Positions 18,046 to 28,257 are shown, counted from the first letter of the stretch. The stretch: 64,000 nt of DNA from Granulicella sp. 5B5 (GCF_014083945.1 NZ_CP046444.1:1736001-1800000); one strand, 5' to 3'. Made by a program: numbers and translations. Notes: a model not told the origin generated them from the letters alone.

Positions 18046-21000
18046 ATGACGCGAACAAACATCTTCCGGAAGGCAGCCCTATTTTTTGCAGTGGCGCTGC
18101 TCACCGGCTCCGCTTTTGCCCAGTCAACGACGCAGGGTGCCATCACAGGAACCGTGGAAGATTCTACGGGGGCGGCGATTCCCAGCGCCACGATCACGAT
18201 TCACAATAACGGCACGAACGCGGAGCTGCACCTGACGGCGGACGCGAGCGGCGTATTTAACGCGCCACTGTTGGAGCCCGGAACCTATACGGTGAGCGTG
18301 ACAGCGTCCGGCTTCAGCAACTACAAGGCGACCACGGTGGTGGTGCAGGTTGGCCAATCCACGACCATGGAGCCGCACCTGGCAGCAGGCGGCAGCAGTG
18401 AAGTGGTCGAAGTGACGTCAGAGACCCCGGTGCTCAACTTCGAGTCGCCTGACTTCTCGACGAACTTGAACCAGCAGGCGTTGGCGAACATTCCCATCAA
18501 CAACCGTCGCTGGTCGGCGCTGGCCCTGACAACCCCGGGTGTTGTGTCGGACTCGAACGGCTTCGGTCTGATCAGCGTTCGCGGCGTCAGCCCCATCTTG
18601 AACAACGTCCTGATCGACGGTGCGGACGACAACCAGGCGTACTACGCGGAAGAGCGCGGAAGAACCCGCGAAGCTTATTCGACCTCCGGCAGCTCGGTGC
18701 GCGAGTTCGCGGTGAATACGGGCGTCTATGGTGCGGAGTATGGCCGCGCAGCAGGTGCGGTGATCAACTCTGTGACCAAGAGCGGCACCAACGATCTGCA
18801 CGGCGAGGCATACTTCTACGATCGCGAGAGCAAGTGGAACGCTTATAACGACTTCACCAAGTTGAGTGTGTTAACGACAGGCCAGTATGTATCGACGCCA
18901 CTGAAGCCGGAAGACCTGCGCAAGATCTATGGCTTCACCGTTGGCGGCCCGATCATCAAGGACAAGCTGTTCTGGATGTATACGTTCGACGAGCACCACC
19001 GGGCATTCCCAGGTATCGCAATCCCGAACTCGCCTTCGACTTTCTATACTCTGCCGAACGCAACGCTGCCGACCGGCGTTACCTGCGCGAACACGGGCAA
19101 TGGTTTGCTGACGGGAACCGATTCGAATGCAATCGACCCCCAGGTCTGCCTGCTTGCAGCGCGCCAGGGCGAGTCGTATGCAGCGGCAGCCGCGCAGTGG
19201 ACCGCGGGCATCGCTTCGCTCAACAGCGACCTGGGCACCGTGCCGCGCTTTGGCAACCAGGAGATCAACACGCCGAAACTGGATTGGCAGATCAATGATA
19301 AAGAGCGCGTGAGCTTCCTGTATCACCGCCTGCGGTGGGACTCGCCGGGTGGCGTTCAGACCGGCGCAGCCCTGGACTATGGTGTGGACTCGTGGGGCAA
19401 CGACTTCGTAAAGCTGGACTACGGCTTGACGAAGCTGACCAGCATCATCCGTTCCAACATGAGCAACGAGTTGCTGTATCAGTACTCGCGCGAGTTGAAC
19501 GATGAGAGCCAGCAGCCTTACAGCCAATACACTCTCAACAACCTCATCGGCTCGGGGGCTTCGGCCGGCAACGCGGTGCAGGTTGGGTTGGACACGAGCG
19601 TGTTCGCCAACATCGGCTCGGAGTATTATGGCTATCGCAAGGCACTCCCAGATGAGCGTAAGTGGCAGGTAGGCGATGTGCTCCATATCCAGAAGGGCAA
19701 TCACAACATCGCTGTCGGCGGTGACGGGTTACGGAACGCTGACCTCATCAACAATACCTACGAGAGCAACGGAAGCTATAGCTACAGCTATCTCGGCAAC
19801 TACTTCAACGATCTTCTGAACGCGAAGGCTGGAAAGGGCGGCAGCTGCGGTTCGCAGTCGGGTCAGAATCCCACCGCTACAGGCACGCAGACCGGTTGGA
19901 CCGGCACGCTCCAGTGCTATGGCACCTTCTATCAGGGTTTCGGCAATCCTGTGTTCGGGATCGCAACGACGGACTACAGCATGTTCGGCCAGGATAACTG
20001 GAAGGCGATGCCGCGTCTGACGCTGGAACTCGGCCTTCGCTACGACTATGAGTTTCTTCCTTCACCGCAGTCGAACCTCACCACGGCGGCGACGGGCTTT
20101 ACGCCTTACGCGCAGCTAAACAACCATCCGAGCGACAAGAACAACCTTGGTGCTCGCCTTGGTTTCTCCTTCGATGTGTTTGGAACAGGCAAGACGGTGT
20201 TGCGCGGCGGTTACGGCATGTTCTACGGCCGCATAACGAACGGCGTTCTGCTGAACGTTTTGCTGAACACTGGTAGTCCGAACGGCCAGTACACCACAAG
20301 CGTGAAGCCGACCTACACATCGCCGGCTCCCCCCACTCTGCCGAACATCCTTACGGGCGCCTCGGCTCCGACGCCAAGCTCATACTTCCTGGCCAAGAAC
20401 CTGCAGAACCCGATGGTGCATGAGTTCGACCTGATGGTGCAGCAGGACCTCGGCAAGGGCACGGTACTGCAGATCAGCTATCTCGGCGCACTCGGCCGCG
20501 AGCTGCCGAACTTCCTCGACCTGAACCTGGACCCCACGACGGTCGAAAATGTAACGATCTCGCTGGTAGCTACCGGTGGCAACCTCGGACCGGCCGCAAA
20601 GCTGGGTTCGAGATTCGTTGTGCCTACCTACACAAAGTACGGCAACACCGCTTTGTTTGGACCGCAGGCAACCTCGTACCAGGCGATCACGCAGGTGACG
20701 AGCAACGTGAACTCAAGCTACAACGCGTTCGTCGGCGAGATCCAGAACCGTTCGATCAAGAACCTGGAGTTCGACGCCAACTACACCTGGTCGCACGCGC
20801 TGGACTTCAACCAGCAGGCCACAACTACCGTGACCGGAAACAGCTGGTACGATCCCTTCAACAACCCACGCATCAACTATGGCAACTCGTCGTACAACGT
20901 GCCTAACCGTTTCGTCAGCTATGTGATTTACTCACTACCCAAGCTTGAGGGCAATGCGTGGTACACGTATCTGAGCAATGGCTGGAAGGTAGATACATCC

Positions 21001-21399
21001 TTCCAGATGCAGAGCGGCCTGCCCTACTCGGCATCGGTCTCCGGCTTCACCGGACCGGGTGTCGTGTCGGACTGGAATGGTTCGGGCGGAACGACCATTA
21101 TCCCAGGCCTCGGCCTGAACACCTACAAGCAGCCCCGCAAGATCGTGGATGACCTCCGCGTAGAGAAAGACTTCCGGGTCTACAAGGACTACAACCTCGA
21201 GTTCCTTGCGCAAATGTTCAACATTGCGAACCATCAGAACATCGACGGTATCAACACAACAGCCTACAAGCTGGGCGGTACTGGTGCGGCCGGTACGGCC
21301 ACCTACCAGTCAACCTTCCAGCAGGTTACGAGCAGCAACAACAGCGGCTTCCTCTACACTCCGCGGCAGATTGAAATTGCTGCGAAGTTCACGTTCTAA
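18046..21399 (+). CDS. Oar-like TonB-dependent receptor with CarboxypepD_reg domain
   Basis: An 1117-residue outer-membrane receptor of the type greatly expanded in Acidobacteriota. The signal peptide (cleavage near SAFAQS) is followed by a carboxypeptidase-regulatory-like beta-sandwich at about 30-115 (GAITGTVEDSTGAAIPSATI, FNAPLLEPGTYTVSVTASGF). Next comes a plug with ISVRGVSPILNNVLIDGADD, then a long barrel (NNPRINYGNSSYNVPNRFV near the end) closing in AAKFTF. AGGAGA sits six bases before the ATG. The ligand is unknown; such receptors are often suggested to import oligosaccharides or peptides. A TTCG-loop terminator follows, so the related gene downstream is probably a separate unit. Confidence 0.92.
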   Translation: MTRTNIFRKAALFFAVALLTGSAFAQSTTQGAITGTVEDSTGAAIPSATITIHNNGTNAELHLTADASGVFNAPLLEPGTYTVSVTASGFSNYKATTVVVQVGQSTTMEPHLAAGGSSEVVEVTSETPVLNFESPDFSTNLNQQALANIPINNRRWSALALTTPGVVSDSNGFGLISVRGVSPILNNVLIDGADDNQAYYAEERGRTREAYSTSGSSVREFAVNTGVYGAEYGRAAGAVINSVTKSGTNDLHGEAYFYDRESKWNAYNDFTKLSVLTTGQYVSTPLKPEDLRKIYGFTVGGPIIKDKLFWMYTFDEHHRAFPGIAIPNSPSTFYTLPNATLPTGVTCANTGNGLLTGTDSNAIDPQVCLLAARQGESYAAAAAQWTAGIASLNSDLGTVPRFGNQEINTPKLDWQINDKERVSFLYHRLRWDSPGGVQTGAALDYGVDSWGNDFVKLDYGLTKLTSIIRSNMSNELLYQYSRELNDESQQPYSQYTLNNLIGSGASAGNAVQVGLDTSVFANIGSEYYGYRKALPDERKWQVGDVLHIQKGNHNIAVGGDGLRNADLINNTYESNGSYSYSYLGNYFNDLLNAKAGKGGSCGSQSGQNPTATGTQTGWTGTLQCYGTFYQGFGNPVFGIATTDYSMFGQDNWKAMPRLTLELGLRYDYEFLPSPQSNLTTAATGFTPYAQLNNHPSDKNNLGARLGFSFDVFGTGKTVLRGGYGMFYGRITNGVLLNVLLNTGSPNGQYTTSVKPTYTSPAPPTLPNILTGASAPTPSSYFLAKNLQNPMVHEFDLMVQQDLGKGTVLQISYLGALGRELPNFLDLNLDPTTVENVTISLVATGGNLGPAAKLGSRFVVPTYTKYGNTALFGPQATSYQAITQVTSNVNSSYNAFVGEIQNRSIKNLEFDANYTWSHALDFNQQATTTVTGNSWYDPFNNPRINYGNSSYNVPNRFVSYVIYSLPKLEGNAWYTYLSNGWKVDTSFQMQSGLPYSASVSGFTGPGVVSDWNGSGGTTIIPGLGLNTYKQPRKIVDDLRVEKDFRVYKDYNLEFLAQMFNIANHQNIDGINTTAYKLGGTGAAGTATYQSTFQQVTSSNNSGFLYTPRQIEIAAKFTF

Positions 21400-21419
21400 C
21401 AGAGGCAGCAGCAAAGAGA

Positions 21420-21455
21420 AAAGAGCGGTGGCTTCGGCTGCCGCTCTTTCTCTTT
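21420..21455 (+). terminator. Terminator after Oar-like receptor
   Basis: A 13-bp stem with two G-U pairs closed by TTCG (21420-21449), followed by CTCTTT. Confidence 0.85.
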
Positions 21456-21586
21456 GCGGGTGTGGGGCTTTCCAAGAGCGCTCGACTCAGTTAGGCTGCG
21501 AGAACACATATACGTTCGTGGATGTGCAACTCCTGCTGGATTGAGGAGCCCCGGCCTGTCGGCTCTCCGGGGCGGAGTGGTGCCGA

Positions 21587-24500
21587 GTGTCGCTGCAAGA
21601 ACGCGAGGAAAGAAAGACTGCCGTTGCGCGCCGAGCTGTGCCGGTCGCACTGGCACTCGCTATGTGCATGGCTCTGGCAGGCACAGCCAGCGCGCAGCAG
21701 TCACCCAGTTCAATTCAGCCGGCTCTCACGCAGAGCCTCACGCCGCTATCCGCTCCAGATGACACCGACGCATGGATAGCACAAAACACGGATCTTCCTC
21801 TGCGCTTCGATATGCCGGAGGCCCTGCAGGCGCTGCGTTCCTCCGCGAACGATGCAGCTTCGACCGCGCGAGATATCGGCAATGCTGGCGAGGAGGACGA
21901 GAACTCGTCGTCGCGCGGCGCGGCGGACGATGGCGCAGCCGCGAGCGGGCTCAGCTACGGTGGGCTCTCCACCATTGAGAATGAGACGACACTCGACGGC
22001 TTGAGTGCCCAGCAGAGCTTTCGCGCTGGGCCGCGTGGAGCAGCGGCCGGCGGAGCTCGCGGTGGTTCGATTTATGCCATCGGCGCTCTGCAAAGCCTGC
22101 GGGCGACTACCTTCGGCGGGGTGCTGACGATGTTCTCCGCTCAGTACGGTGGCGCAGGCGGCGCGATGCGGGCAGAGACACGGGCCGGGTCGCGCAAGCT
22201 GCATGGCAGCGCGGAGTGGATCAGCGAAGAGAGTGGGCTGGCGGCAACCAACCCGTACTCGCTCGCGACCTCCTACAACAACGGCACTGTTACCTCGGCG
22301 TTGGTGAAGCCTGCGGGTGCAATGAACCAGTTCAGCCTTGCTGCCGGGTTGCCGGTCACGTGGCACGCACTGCCCTCGCGCCTGCGGAAGAGCGTGGCTC
22401 TGTTTGGGGCACTGGATGCGCAGTTGCGCGACGACAAGATTGTATCTTCGCCAGCTGATCCCGAATTCTTCTCACTCACCGCGATGCAGGTAGCGCTGCT
22501 TGGCAATCGCCGTGTGGGCGTAGCAGCAACCAACAGCGCACTAAACTACCTCAGCAGTCTCACTGGGACGACTTCACGCAGCGCCTACCGGCTGACCGGC
22601 CTGCTGCGCGCCGATGCCGATGTCAGTGCCAGCGATCATATCACCCTCGCCTTCAACGCGCATCGTGTGGACGCCGTTGCCGGAGCAGCGCTGGGTCAGG
22701 CGTCGGACGCGGTGGTTGCGCGTGGAACTGGCAGTCTCGGCGATAGCTTTGTCGCTGTTGAAGCCGGTAGCGCGCATTGGGAGCATCGCTTTACACCGAG
22801 GCTGCTGAATGAGCTGCGCGGGCAAGTGTCGCATGACCTGGAGTATGAGCAGCCGCGTGCGCCTGATCCGCAGGAACCCGCGATCGGCCCCGGTGGTCTC
22901 GCACCAGAGGTCTCCATCGCGCCGCTTGGGTTTGCCTATGGCACGCCGTCGGCACTGGGCCGCAGAGCCTATCCGGATGAGTTGAGGACGCAACTCGCCG
23001 ACACACTGCATTGGCGCATTGCCCGCAACCTGCTCACGCTCGGTGCCGGCTGGAGCCGCGTTCATGACCGCATCGCAAACGTAGCGGCGGCCGAGGGTTC
23101 GTTCGTCTACGACAGCGGCAACACCAACGGGCACGATGGCGGCCTCGTAGATTGGATCACCGACTACACCTTCAACGTGAACGCCTATCCGAACGGCGGC
23201 TGTCCCAGCATCGTTGCGACGGTGCACTACTTCTGCTTCCGCAGCTACACGCAAGGCTTCGGCGCTAATGCCACGGAATTTTTCACGCATGAGGTCGCTG
23301 GTTTCGCTGAAGATGCGCTGACGCTTCGCGATGACTTGCGTGTCACGCTGGGCGCACGTTACGACTATCTACTGCTGCCGTTGCCACAGAACCCGAATTC
23401 CGTTTTGGACTCCGACCTTGCAGCCGCGAGCATCACGGCACAGACTTCGCGATTTCCCGAAGACCGCAACAACTTCGGTCCGCGGATCGCACTCGTATGG
23501 TCGCCACTCGCAACTCGCAGCAAGCTACCGGTGTGGCTGAAAGCGGCGACGATGCAGGCAGGCTACGGCATCTTCTTTGGCCGCGTGCCCGGAGCAACCA
23601 TCCGTGCTGCGCTGGCCGATACAGCGATGCCTGCGACCTATGAACACATCCGCATCACGCCGACGACGATCACGCAGTGTCCGCAGGTGACCAGCGTGAA
23701 CCAGGGCTTCGGCTACCCGTGCGCCTTTACATCCGCGCCGCCCGCAGCCGTTGCTCAGACTACCTCAGCCACTTTGTTCGCGCGCAACTTTCGGATGCCG
23801 ATGGTGCAGCGAGGTGCCTTCACACTGGAGACCGATATCCGCAACCATCTGCATCTGCGCGCAAGCTACGCGCTGGCCTACGCGAAGCAGTTGCCCGCAA
23901 CCACGGATGTGAACATCGCGCCGTCGCCGGGTGCTGTGCAGTATGTGCTTCAGGGCGGCGATGCCCCCGGCGAACGCTGGCCCGGCCTGCATACAGGCGA
24001 GACCTTTGTCGTGCCGCTGTATACGCAGCGAATGGTGCTGGAGTACGGCGCGGTGACGGAAGTCGAGTCCAATGCGAACGCCTACTACAACGCCGCAACG
24101 CTGGAAGCCGCGTGGCGCAGCCATGGCTTCTACGTGCGCGGCAGCTACACCTTTTCACGATCCATCGACGACGGGCCGCTGCAGTCGGCGACGCCGAACC
24201 TCGATAGCCAGTTCGACCCGTTTGCCAACGGCTATGACAAGGGCCTCTCCAGCTTGCAGTTTCCGCAACGCTTTGCGGGGGAATTGCAGTACGAGACACG
24301 CTGGCAGCGCGGCACAGCCCGCGAGCGGCGCATCCTGAGCGGCTGGCGCGCGGCCGCGATTGCGACAGCGGGCAGCGGCGCGCCGTATAGCTATCAGGTC
24401 TTTGGCGGCCAGCGCCTCTCCGGTGGGTATGAGTCGATCAACGGCTCGGGCGGCGCAACCTATCTGCCGACCGTGGGCCGCAATACGCTGCGGCTGGCGC

Positions 24501-24817
24501 CACGCGGTAATGTGGACCTGCGGCTCGGGCGCATCGTCCATGCAGGCCAGCGGGTGCGGCTGAACCTATTTGCCGAAGCCTTCAATGCGCTCAACGAACG
24601 CAACCTGACTAGCCTGCAGCGACGCGCATTCATCCTGGGGACAAACAACACTATCGGCAGCTTGCCCACCGGGCTGCCTACTCCGCTCGTCTTTCAGGAC
24701 GCCGCCGCAATCGCTACCGAAGGGCTGACGACGCTGCCCTTTGGCACACCCAGCTCCTCCACCACCGGCATGAGCCGTGAGCGCCGCATTCAGTTCGGTA
24801 TCCGTGCGCAGTTTTAG
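21587..24817 (+). CDS. Divergent Oar-type TonB receptor lacking the N-terminal regulatory domain
   Basis: A 1076-residue outer-membrane protein. The barrel aligns by eye with the upstream Oar-like receptor (for example EVESNANAYYNAATLEA against QVTSNVNSSYNAFVGEI, and SFSRSIDDGPLQSATP against WSHALDFNQQATTT). After the signal peptide (cleavage near ASAQQ) there is no CarboxypepD_reg sandwich, but an acidic, Ser/Ala-rich stretch (GEEDENSSSRGAADDGAAAS) and a degenerate plug (GSIYAIGALQSLRATTFGGV). A recognisable TonB box is not seen. The start is GTG at 21587 with GGAG about eight bases upstream. The end FGIRAQF has the expected C-terminal Phe. It may be a transporter that works with the upstream receptor, or a diverged paralogue with another role. 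Confidence 0.82.
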   Translation: MSLQEREERKTAVARRAVPVALALAMCMALAGTASAQQSPSSIQPALTQSLTPLSAPDDTDAWIAQNTDLPLRFDMPEALQALRSSANDAASTARDIGNAGEEDENSSSRGAADDGAAASGLSYGGLSTIENETTLDGLSAQQSFRAGPRGAAAGGARGGSIYAIGALQSLRATTFGGVLTMFSAQYGGAGGAMRAETRAGSRKLHGSAEWISEESGLAATNPYSLATSYNNGTVTSALVKPAGAMNQFSLAAGLPVTWHALPSRLRKSVALFGALDAQLRDDKIVSSPADPEFFSLTAMQVALLGNRRVGVAATNSALNYLSSLTGTTSRSAYRLTGLLRADADVSASDHITLAFNAHRVDAVAGAALGQASDAVVARGTGSLGDSFVAVEAGSAHWEHRFTPRLLNELRGQVSHDLEYEQPRAPDPQEPAIGPGGLAPEVSIAPLGFAYGTPSALGRRAYPDELRTQLADTLHWRIARNLLTLGAGWSRVHDRIANVAAAEGSFVYDSGNTNGHDGGLVDWITDYTFNVNAYPNGGCPSIVATVHYFCFRSYTQGFGANATEFFTHEVAGFAEDALTLRDDLRVTLGARYDYLLLPLPQNPNSVLDSDLAAASITAQTSRFPEDRNNFGPRIALVWSPLATRSKLPVWLKAATMQAGYGIFFGRVPGATIRAALADTAMPATYEHIRITPTTITQCPQVTSVNQGFGYPCAFTSAPPAAVAQTTSATLFARNFRMPMVQRGAFTLETDIRNHLHLRASYALAYAKQLPATTDVNIAPSPGAVQYVLQGGDAPGERWPGLHTGETFVVPLYTQRMVLEYGAVTEVESNANAYYNAATLEAAWRSHGFYVRGSYTFSRSIDDGPLQSATPNLDSQFDPFANGYDKGLSSLQFPQRFAGELQYETRWQRGTARERRILSGWRAAAIATAGSGAPYSYQVFGGQRLSGGYESINGSGGATYLPTVGRNTLRLAPRGNVDLRLGRIVHAGQRVRLNLFAEAFNALNERNLTSLQRRAFILGTNNTIGSLPTGLPTPLVFQDAAAIATEGLTTLPFGTPSSSTTGMSRERRIQFGIRAQF

Positions 24818-24947
24818 CCTGCCAAGCGACCGGCTTTGCTGGCCGCGCATCCAAGCAGAGTAGAAATAGAAGCGACATGGAATCGAGCTGCGAACGACCT
24901 CCGCAAGGCGGTGCCGCGTCGGGGCGCGATAGGAGCAAGGTAGGGCG

Positions 24948-25940
24948 ATGGATCTGCTGCAGGTTATTGAGCATCACGGATACGCCGTCACGGCGATCGC
25001 TTTCTTTGCCGGATCGTGCGGGCTGCCGGTACCTCTATCGGTGGTGCTGCTGACGGCAGGCGCGGCAGCGCATGGCGGCAGCCTCAACTTCTGGCTGGTG
25101 CTCGCAAGCGCCTTTGCCGCTGCGCTGTTCGGCGATACGCTCATGTTCTTCGGCGGGCGCTACACCGGCTGGTGGCTGCTGGCTGGCCTCTGCCAGATCA
25201 GCATGAACCCGGACGTCTGCATCTTCAGCTCGGCGCACACGTTCCACAAGCGCGGCCCCGAGACGTTGCTGATCGCGAAGTTCATCCCCGGCCTTGGCAC
25301 GGTGGCCGCGCCGCTCGCCGGCAGCCTGAATATGCGCCTGCCGCGATTCCTTCGGCTCGACAGTCTCGGTGTGCTGTTCTACGTCACTGTCTGGAGCAGC
25401 ACCGGTTTCCTCTTTGCCTCGCTGCTGCGGAACGTTGTTCGCGGGGTGGAGCAGCTGGGACACGTCGCCGCCACCATCTTCATCCTCGCGCTCGCGGCCT
25501 ATGTCTGCTGGCTCACCGTACGCTCCATGCGCGACTCGCGCTATGCCAGCGTGAACAAGGTGGCTGCGCAGGAGCTGCTGGAGCGGATGGAGATGCTGCA
25601 CCAAGCTGCACACGACAGCCTCGTCGTAATCGCCGACGTGCGCTCGCACGGCTACTACGACCCCGGCATGCAGCGCATCAAGAATTCCATCCGCGTAGAG
25701 CCGAACCGTCTGCATGAAGAGCTGGTCGCACTGCGCGAGTTCATGGCGCCGGAGTGCGAGATCTATCTTTACTGCAGCTGCGCGCGCGAGGCCACCAGCG
25801 TTCGGGTCGCCAAGATGCTCGAGCAGGAGAGCTGCTCGACCAAGGTGATCCGCGGTGGCCTGAAGGCGTGGATCAAGGCGGGCGGCCCTACTGAACCCAT
25901 CCCTCTCAGCGAGATCGAGCACCTGCCGCGCTTTGAGTAG
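24948..25940 (+). CDS. DedA/VTT membrane protein fused to rhodanese domain
   Basis: A 330-residue fusion. Residues 1 to about 200 are a DedA-family (VTT) membrane domain with the signature GxCGLPVPLS near the first helix, FxGxxxGxxx-like FFGGRYTGWWLL, and KFIPGLGTVAAPLAGSLNM. Residues about 215-325 are a rhodanese-like domain (LVVIADVRSHGYYDPG, RIKNSIRVEPNRL, EIYLYCSCAREATSVR, VIRGGLKAWIKAG) with a candidate active-site Cys in YCSC. DedA proteins work in membrane lipid flipping and proton-dependent homeostasis; the fused domain suggests redox or sulfur-transfer coupling, which is inference. AAGG lies upstream of the ATG. It is convergent with the FAD reductase gene. Confidence 0.92.
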   Translation: MDLLQVIEHHGYAVTAIAFFAGSCGLPVPLSVVLLTAGAAAHGGSLNFWLVLASAFAAALFGDTLMFFGGRYTGWWLLAGLCQISMNPDVCIFSSAHTFHKRGPETLLIAKFIPGLGTVAAPLAGSLNMRLPRFLRLDSLGVLFYVTVWSSTGFLFASLLRNVVRGVEQLGHVAATIFILALAAYVCWLTVRSMRDSRYASVNKVAAQELLERMEMLHQAAHDSLVVIADVRSHGYYDPGMQRIKNSIRVEPNRLHEELVALREFMAPECEIYLYCSCAREATSVRVAKMLEQESCSTKVIRGGLKAWIKAGGPTEPIPLSEIEHLPRFE

Positions 25941-25945
25941 CGAGG

Positions 25946-27136
25946 TCAGACGAACTGTTCGATGAGGGCCGCAACGAGCTTCGTCGGCGGCAAGCCGTCG
26001 GCGTAGGTCTTCAGAATGATCCGCCGCAGCAACGGATGCCGCATCGCGCGGAATCCCCGCTCCGGGTCACGGTAGAAACTACGCGCCGCGCGGGCGGAAA
26101 AAGCAAGCGTCCGCTGCAACGGGCGCAACTGTCTTGCATACGCGCTAGCGATATCTTTCGCGTTCGAGAGCACCGCAGCCGCGGCTGCCTGCCCACTTAC
26201 GATCGCGGAGTGGATGCCTTCGCCCGTCAGTGGATCGACAAGCCCTGCCGCGTCCCCCACAAGCAATACGCGTCCGCGTGGAACATATGAGTCGCCGCCC
26301 ATGCCGAGATACTGCCCGGTCACATGCGCGCCGATGGCTCCCAAATCGACGCCGAGCTTTCGCAACGTGTAGTCAGCAAGCAGCAAGCGGGTGACGCTCT
26401 TCAGAGAAATATCCACACTCTCCGCTGAAGGAGCAAATACACCGACACCGATGTTGATGTGATCGCCTTTTGGAAAAAGCCAGCCATAGCCGCCGGGCAG
26501 CGGCGCAAAGTCGAAGACGAGATCGGTGGGCGCGTCTCCGTCAGGCAACGGCTCAGTCAACACCGAATACGGGACACAGGCCTCCAGCGCGAAGCCACGC
26601 GCGTACCATGCGGGCTCATGTTGCTGGTACAGCAGACGGCGCGTTTGCCCGTTGGATCCATCGGCGCCGATGAGCACGGGCGTGGTGAAGGTCTGCGGGC
26701 CAGCGGCTGTCTCAACATCGAGCTCGACGCCGTCTCCGCCTTCGCGAATTGCGGCGATGCCTTCGATCTTCAACAACACGACGCTGCCGCCGTTACGGCC
26801 AGCGGCCAGTGTCTGTTGCAGACAAAATGCATCGAAGCGCTCACGTACCGCCATCGCGCAGATAAGATTTGGCGTGCGCACACGCACCTCGCGCCGGCTG
26901 GCATCGTCGGTTGCCTGCTGCAACACGATCTCATGGCACACGCGCTCCGTCACCGGTTCCACGGAGTAGCGTAGCGCGGTCAGCGTCTTGCGTGTGAGCC
27001 CGCAGGCGCAGGCCTTGTGCCGTGGAAAGATCCGACGATCAAGCAGCAACACACGCCGCCCGCCTTGTGCGAGATCGTAGGCAGCAGCGCAACCGGCTGG
27101 ACCAGCGCCAGCGATGAGGACGTCGTAGGAGAGCAT
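25946..27136 (-). CDS. Geranylgeranyl reductase-family FAD oxidoreductase
   Basis: A 396-residue flavoprotein. It opens with the dinucleotide-binding motif LIAGAGPAGCAAAYDLA and ends its FAD fold with VLLVGDAAGLVDPLTGEGI (about residue 290). The Cys-rich KACACGLT and PLPGGYGWLFPKGD are typical of the geranylgeranyl reductase/digeranylgeranylglycerophospholipid reductase group, which saturates isoprenoid double bonds. In a heterotrophic bacterium the likely substrate is a menaquinone side chain or another polyprenoid, but this is inference. The ATG at 27136 directly precedes LSYDVLIAG. It is downstream of the LLM oxidoreductase on the same strand. Confidence 0.9.
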   Translation of the reverse strand: MLSYDVLIAGAGPAGCAAAYDLAQGGRRVLLLDRRIFPRHKACACGLTRKTLTALRYSVEPVTERVCHEIVLQQATDDASRREVRVRTPNLICAMAVRERFDAFCLQQTLAAGRNGGSVVLLKIEGIAAIREGGDGVELDVETAAGPQTFTTPVLIGADGSNGQTRRLLYQQHEPAWYARGFALEACVPYSVLTEPLPDGDAPTDLVFDFAPLPGGYGWLFPKGDHINIGVGVFAPSAESVDISLKSVTRLLLADYTLRKLGVDLGAIGAHVTGQYLGMGGDSYVPRGRVLLVGDAAGLVDPLTGEGIHSAIVSGQAAAAAVLSNAKDIASAYARQLRPLQRTLAFSARAARSFYRDPERGFRAMRHPLLRRIILKTYADGLPPTKLVAALIEQFV

Positions 27137-27171
27137 GAGCTGCTTCCAGTTTAGCGCTCAGCATTCGCTCG

Positions 27172-28257
27172 TTACAGCCCCATTGCCTCTGCCAGAAGGC
27201 TGTAGCTGCGCAGCCGTGCCTTATGCGAGTGCGTGATCGTGTTCACGATCATCTCATTCAGCTCCAGCTCGCGCGCAATGCGCAGCAGCTCATCGCGCAC
27301 CCGTTCCGGTGTGCCAACAACGTAGCGCGGAAACTCCGTCTCCGGTTGATCGAGCGAGCCAGCCGTGAACGGGAACATGGGATTAGGCGCGGAAGGTATC
27401 GCCGCGAGCTCGCGCAGGGCATCCTCGGGTGTCGCCACGGGGCGGCGGTCATCCATCCGAATGCGGCGCTGCAGCAGCCGCACCGAGGCGTGCAGGTGAT
27501 CAGCCTCTTCCTGCGTAGGCGCGACGATCGCACCGATAGCGATGGCGCTGTACGGCTCCTGAAGAGCGTCCGGCGCAGTGCTCGGCGCGAAGTTCCGCTG
27601 ATAGTGGCTGATCGCGTCGCGAGTGCCATGGCCGGCGAAGAAGTGCGCGAACGCGTAGGGCAGTCCCTCGCCGGCGGCCGTCACCGACGACCACATCGAC
27701 GAGCCCAGCAGCCACAACTGCGGAGCACCGGGTGAGTCCGGCGCAACGCGGATCTTCGCAAACGGATGCGGGCCGCGCGAATCGGCGTGTTGCGACCACA
27801 TCTCAGGATGCAGAAATGCGCGCAGCTCGGCGAGCTGTTGCGGGAAGTCGTCGGGCACCGGACCCTGGCGGTTGCGGCGCAGCGCATAGGCCTCCAACTG
27901 CCCACCGCCGGGCGCGCGGCCGATGCCCAGATCAATGCGGCCAGGGAACATCGCCTCCAGCGTGCGGAAGACCTCCGCTACTTTGAGCGGCGCGTAGTGT
28001 GGCAGCATGATGCCGCCCGACCCCACGCGGATGCGCTTGGTCTCCGCGGCGGCGCGCGTAATCAGAATCTCTGGCGCCGTGCAGGCCAGCAGGTCCATCG
28101 CGTGGTGCTCGGAGTACCACAGCCGCGTGTAGCCCAACCGGTCGACGTGGCGTGCCAGGTCCAACGAATTCGCCAGCGCCTGCGCGGGCGTGGAACCATC
28201 CGGCACCGGCGACTGGTCCAGCACCGAAAGGCGAAGATTGTGAGAAGCCGCACTCAT
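27172..28257 (-). CDS. LLM-class flavin-dependent oxidoreductase
   Basis: A 361-residue luciferase-like monooxygenase (TIM barrel, FMN or F420 dependent). The N-terminus LSVLDQSPV and motifs GYTRLWYSEHH, VGSGGIMLPHYAPLKVAE and RIDLGIGRAPGG place it in the MsnO8-like subgroup of LLM oxidoreductases. An upstream extension of the frame to 28467 is rejected because the ATG at 28257 gives the family N-terminus. It lies 35 bases upstream of the FAD reductase on the same strand, so the two may be co-transcribed. The substrate is unknown. It is divergent from the repeat-containing exported protein. Confidence 0.92.
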   Translation of the reverse strand: MSAASHNLRLSVLDQSPVPDGSTPAQALANSLDLARHVDRLGYTRLWYSEHHAMDLLACTAPEILITRAAAETKRIRVGSGGIMLPHYAPLKVAEVFRTLEAMFPGRIDLGIGRAPGGGQLEAYALRRNRQGPVPDDFPQQLAELRAFLHPEMWSQHADSRGPHPFAKIRVAPDSPGAPQLWLLGSSMWSSVTAAGEGLPYAFAHFFAGHGTRDAISHYQRNFAPSTAPDALQEPYSAIAIGAIVAPTQEEADHLHASVRLLQRRIRMDDRRPVATPEDALRELAAIPSAPNPMFPFTAGSLDQPETEFPRYVVGTPERVRDELLRIARELELNEMIVNTITHSHKARLRSYSLLAEAMGL

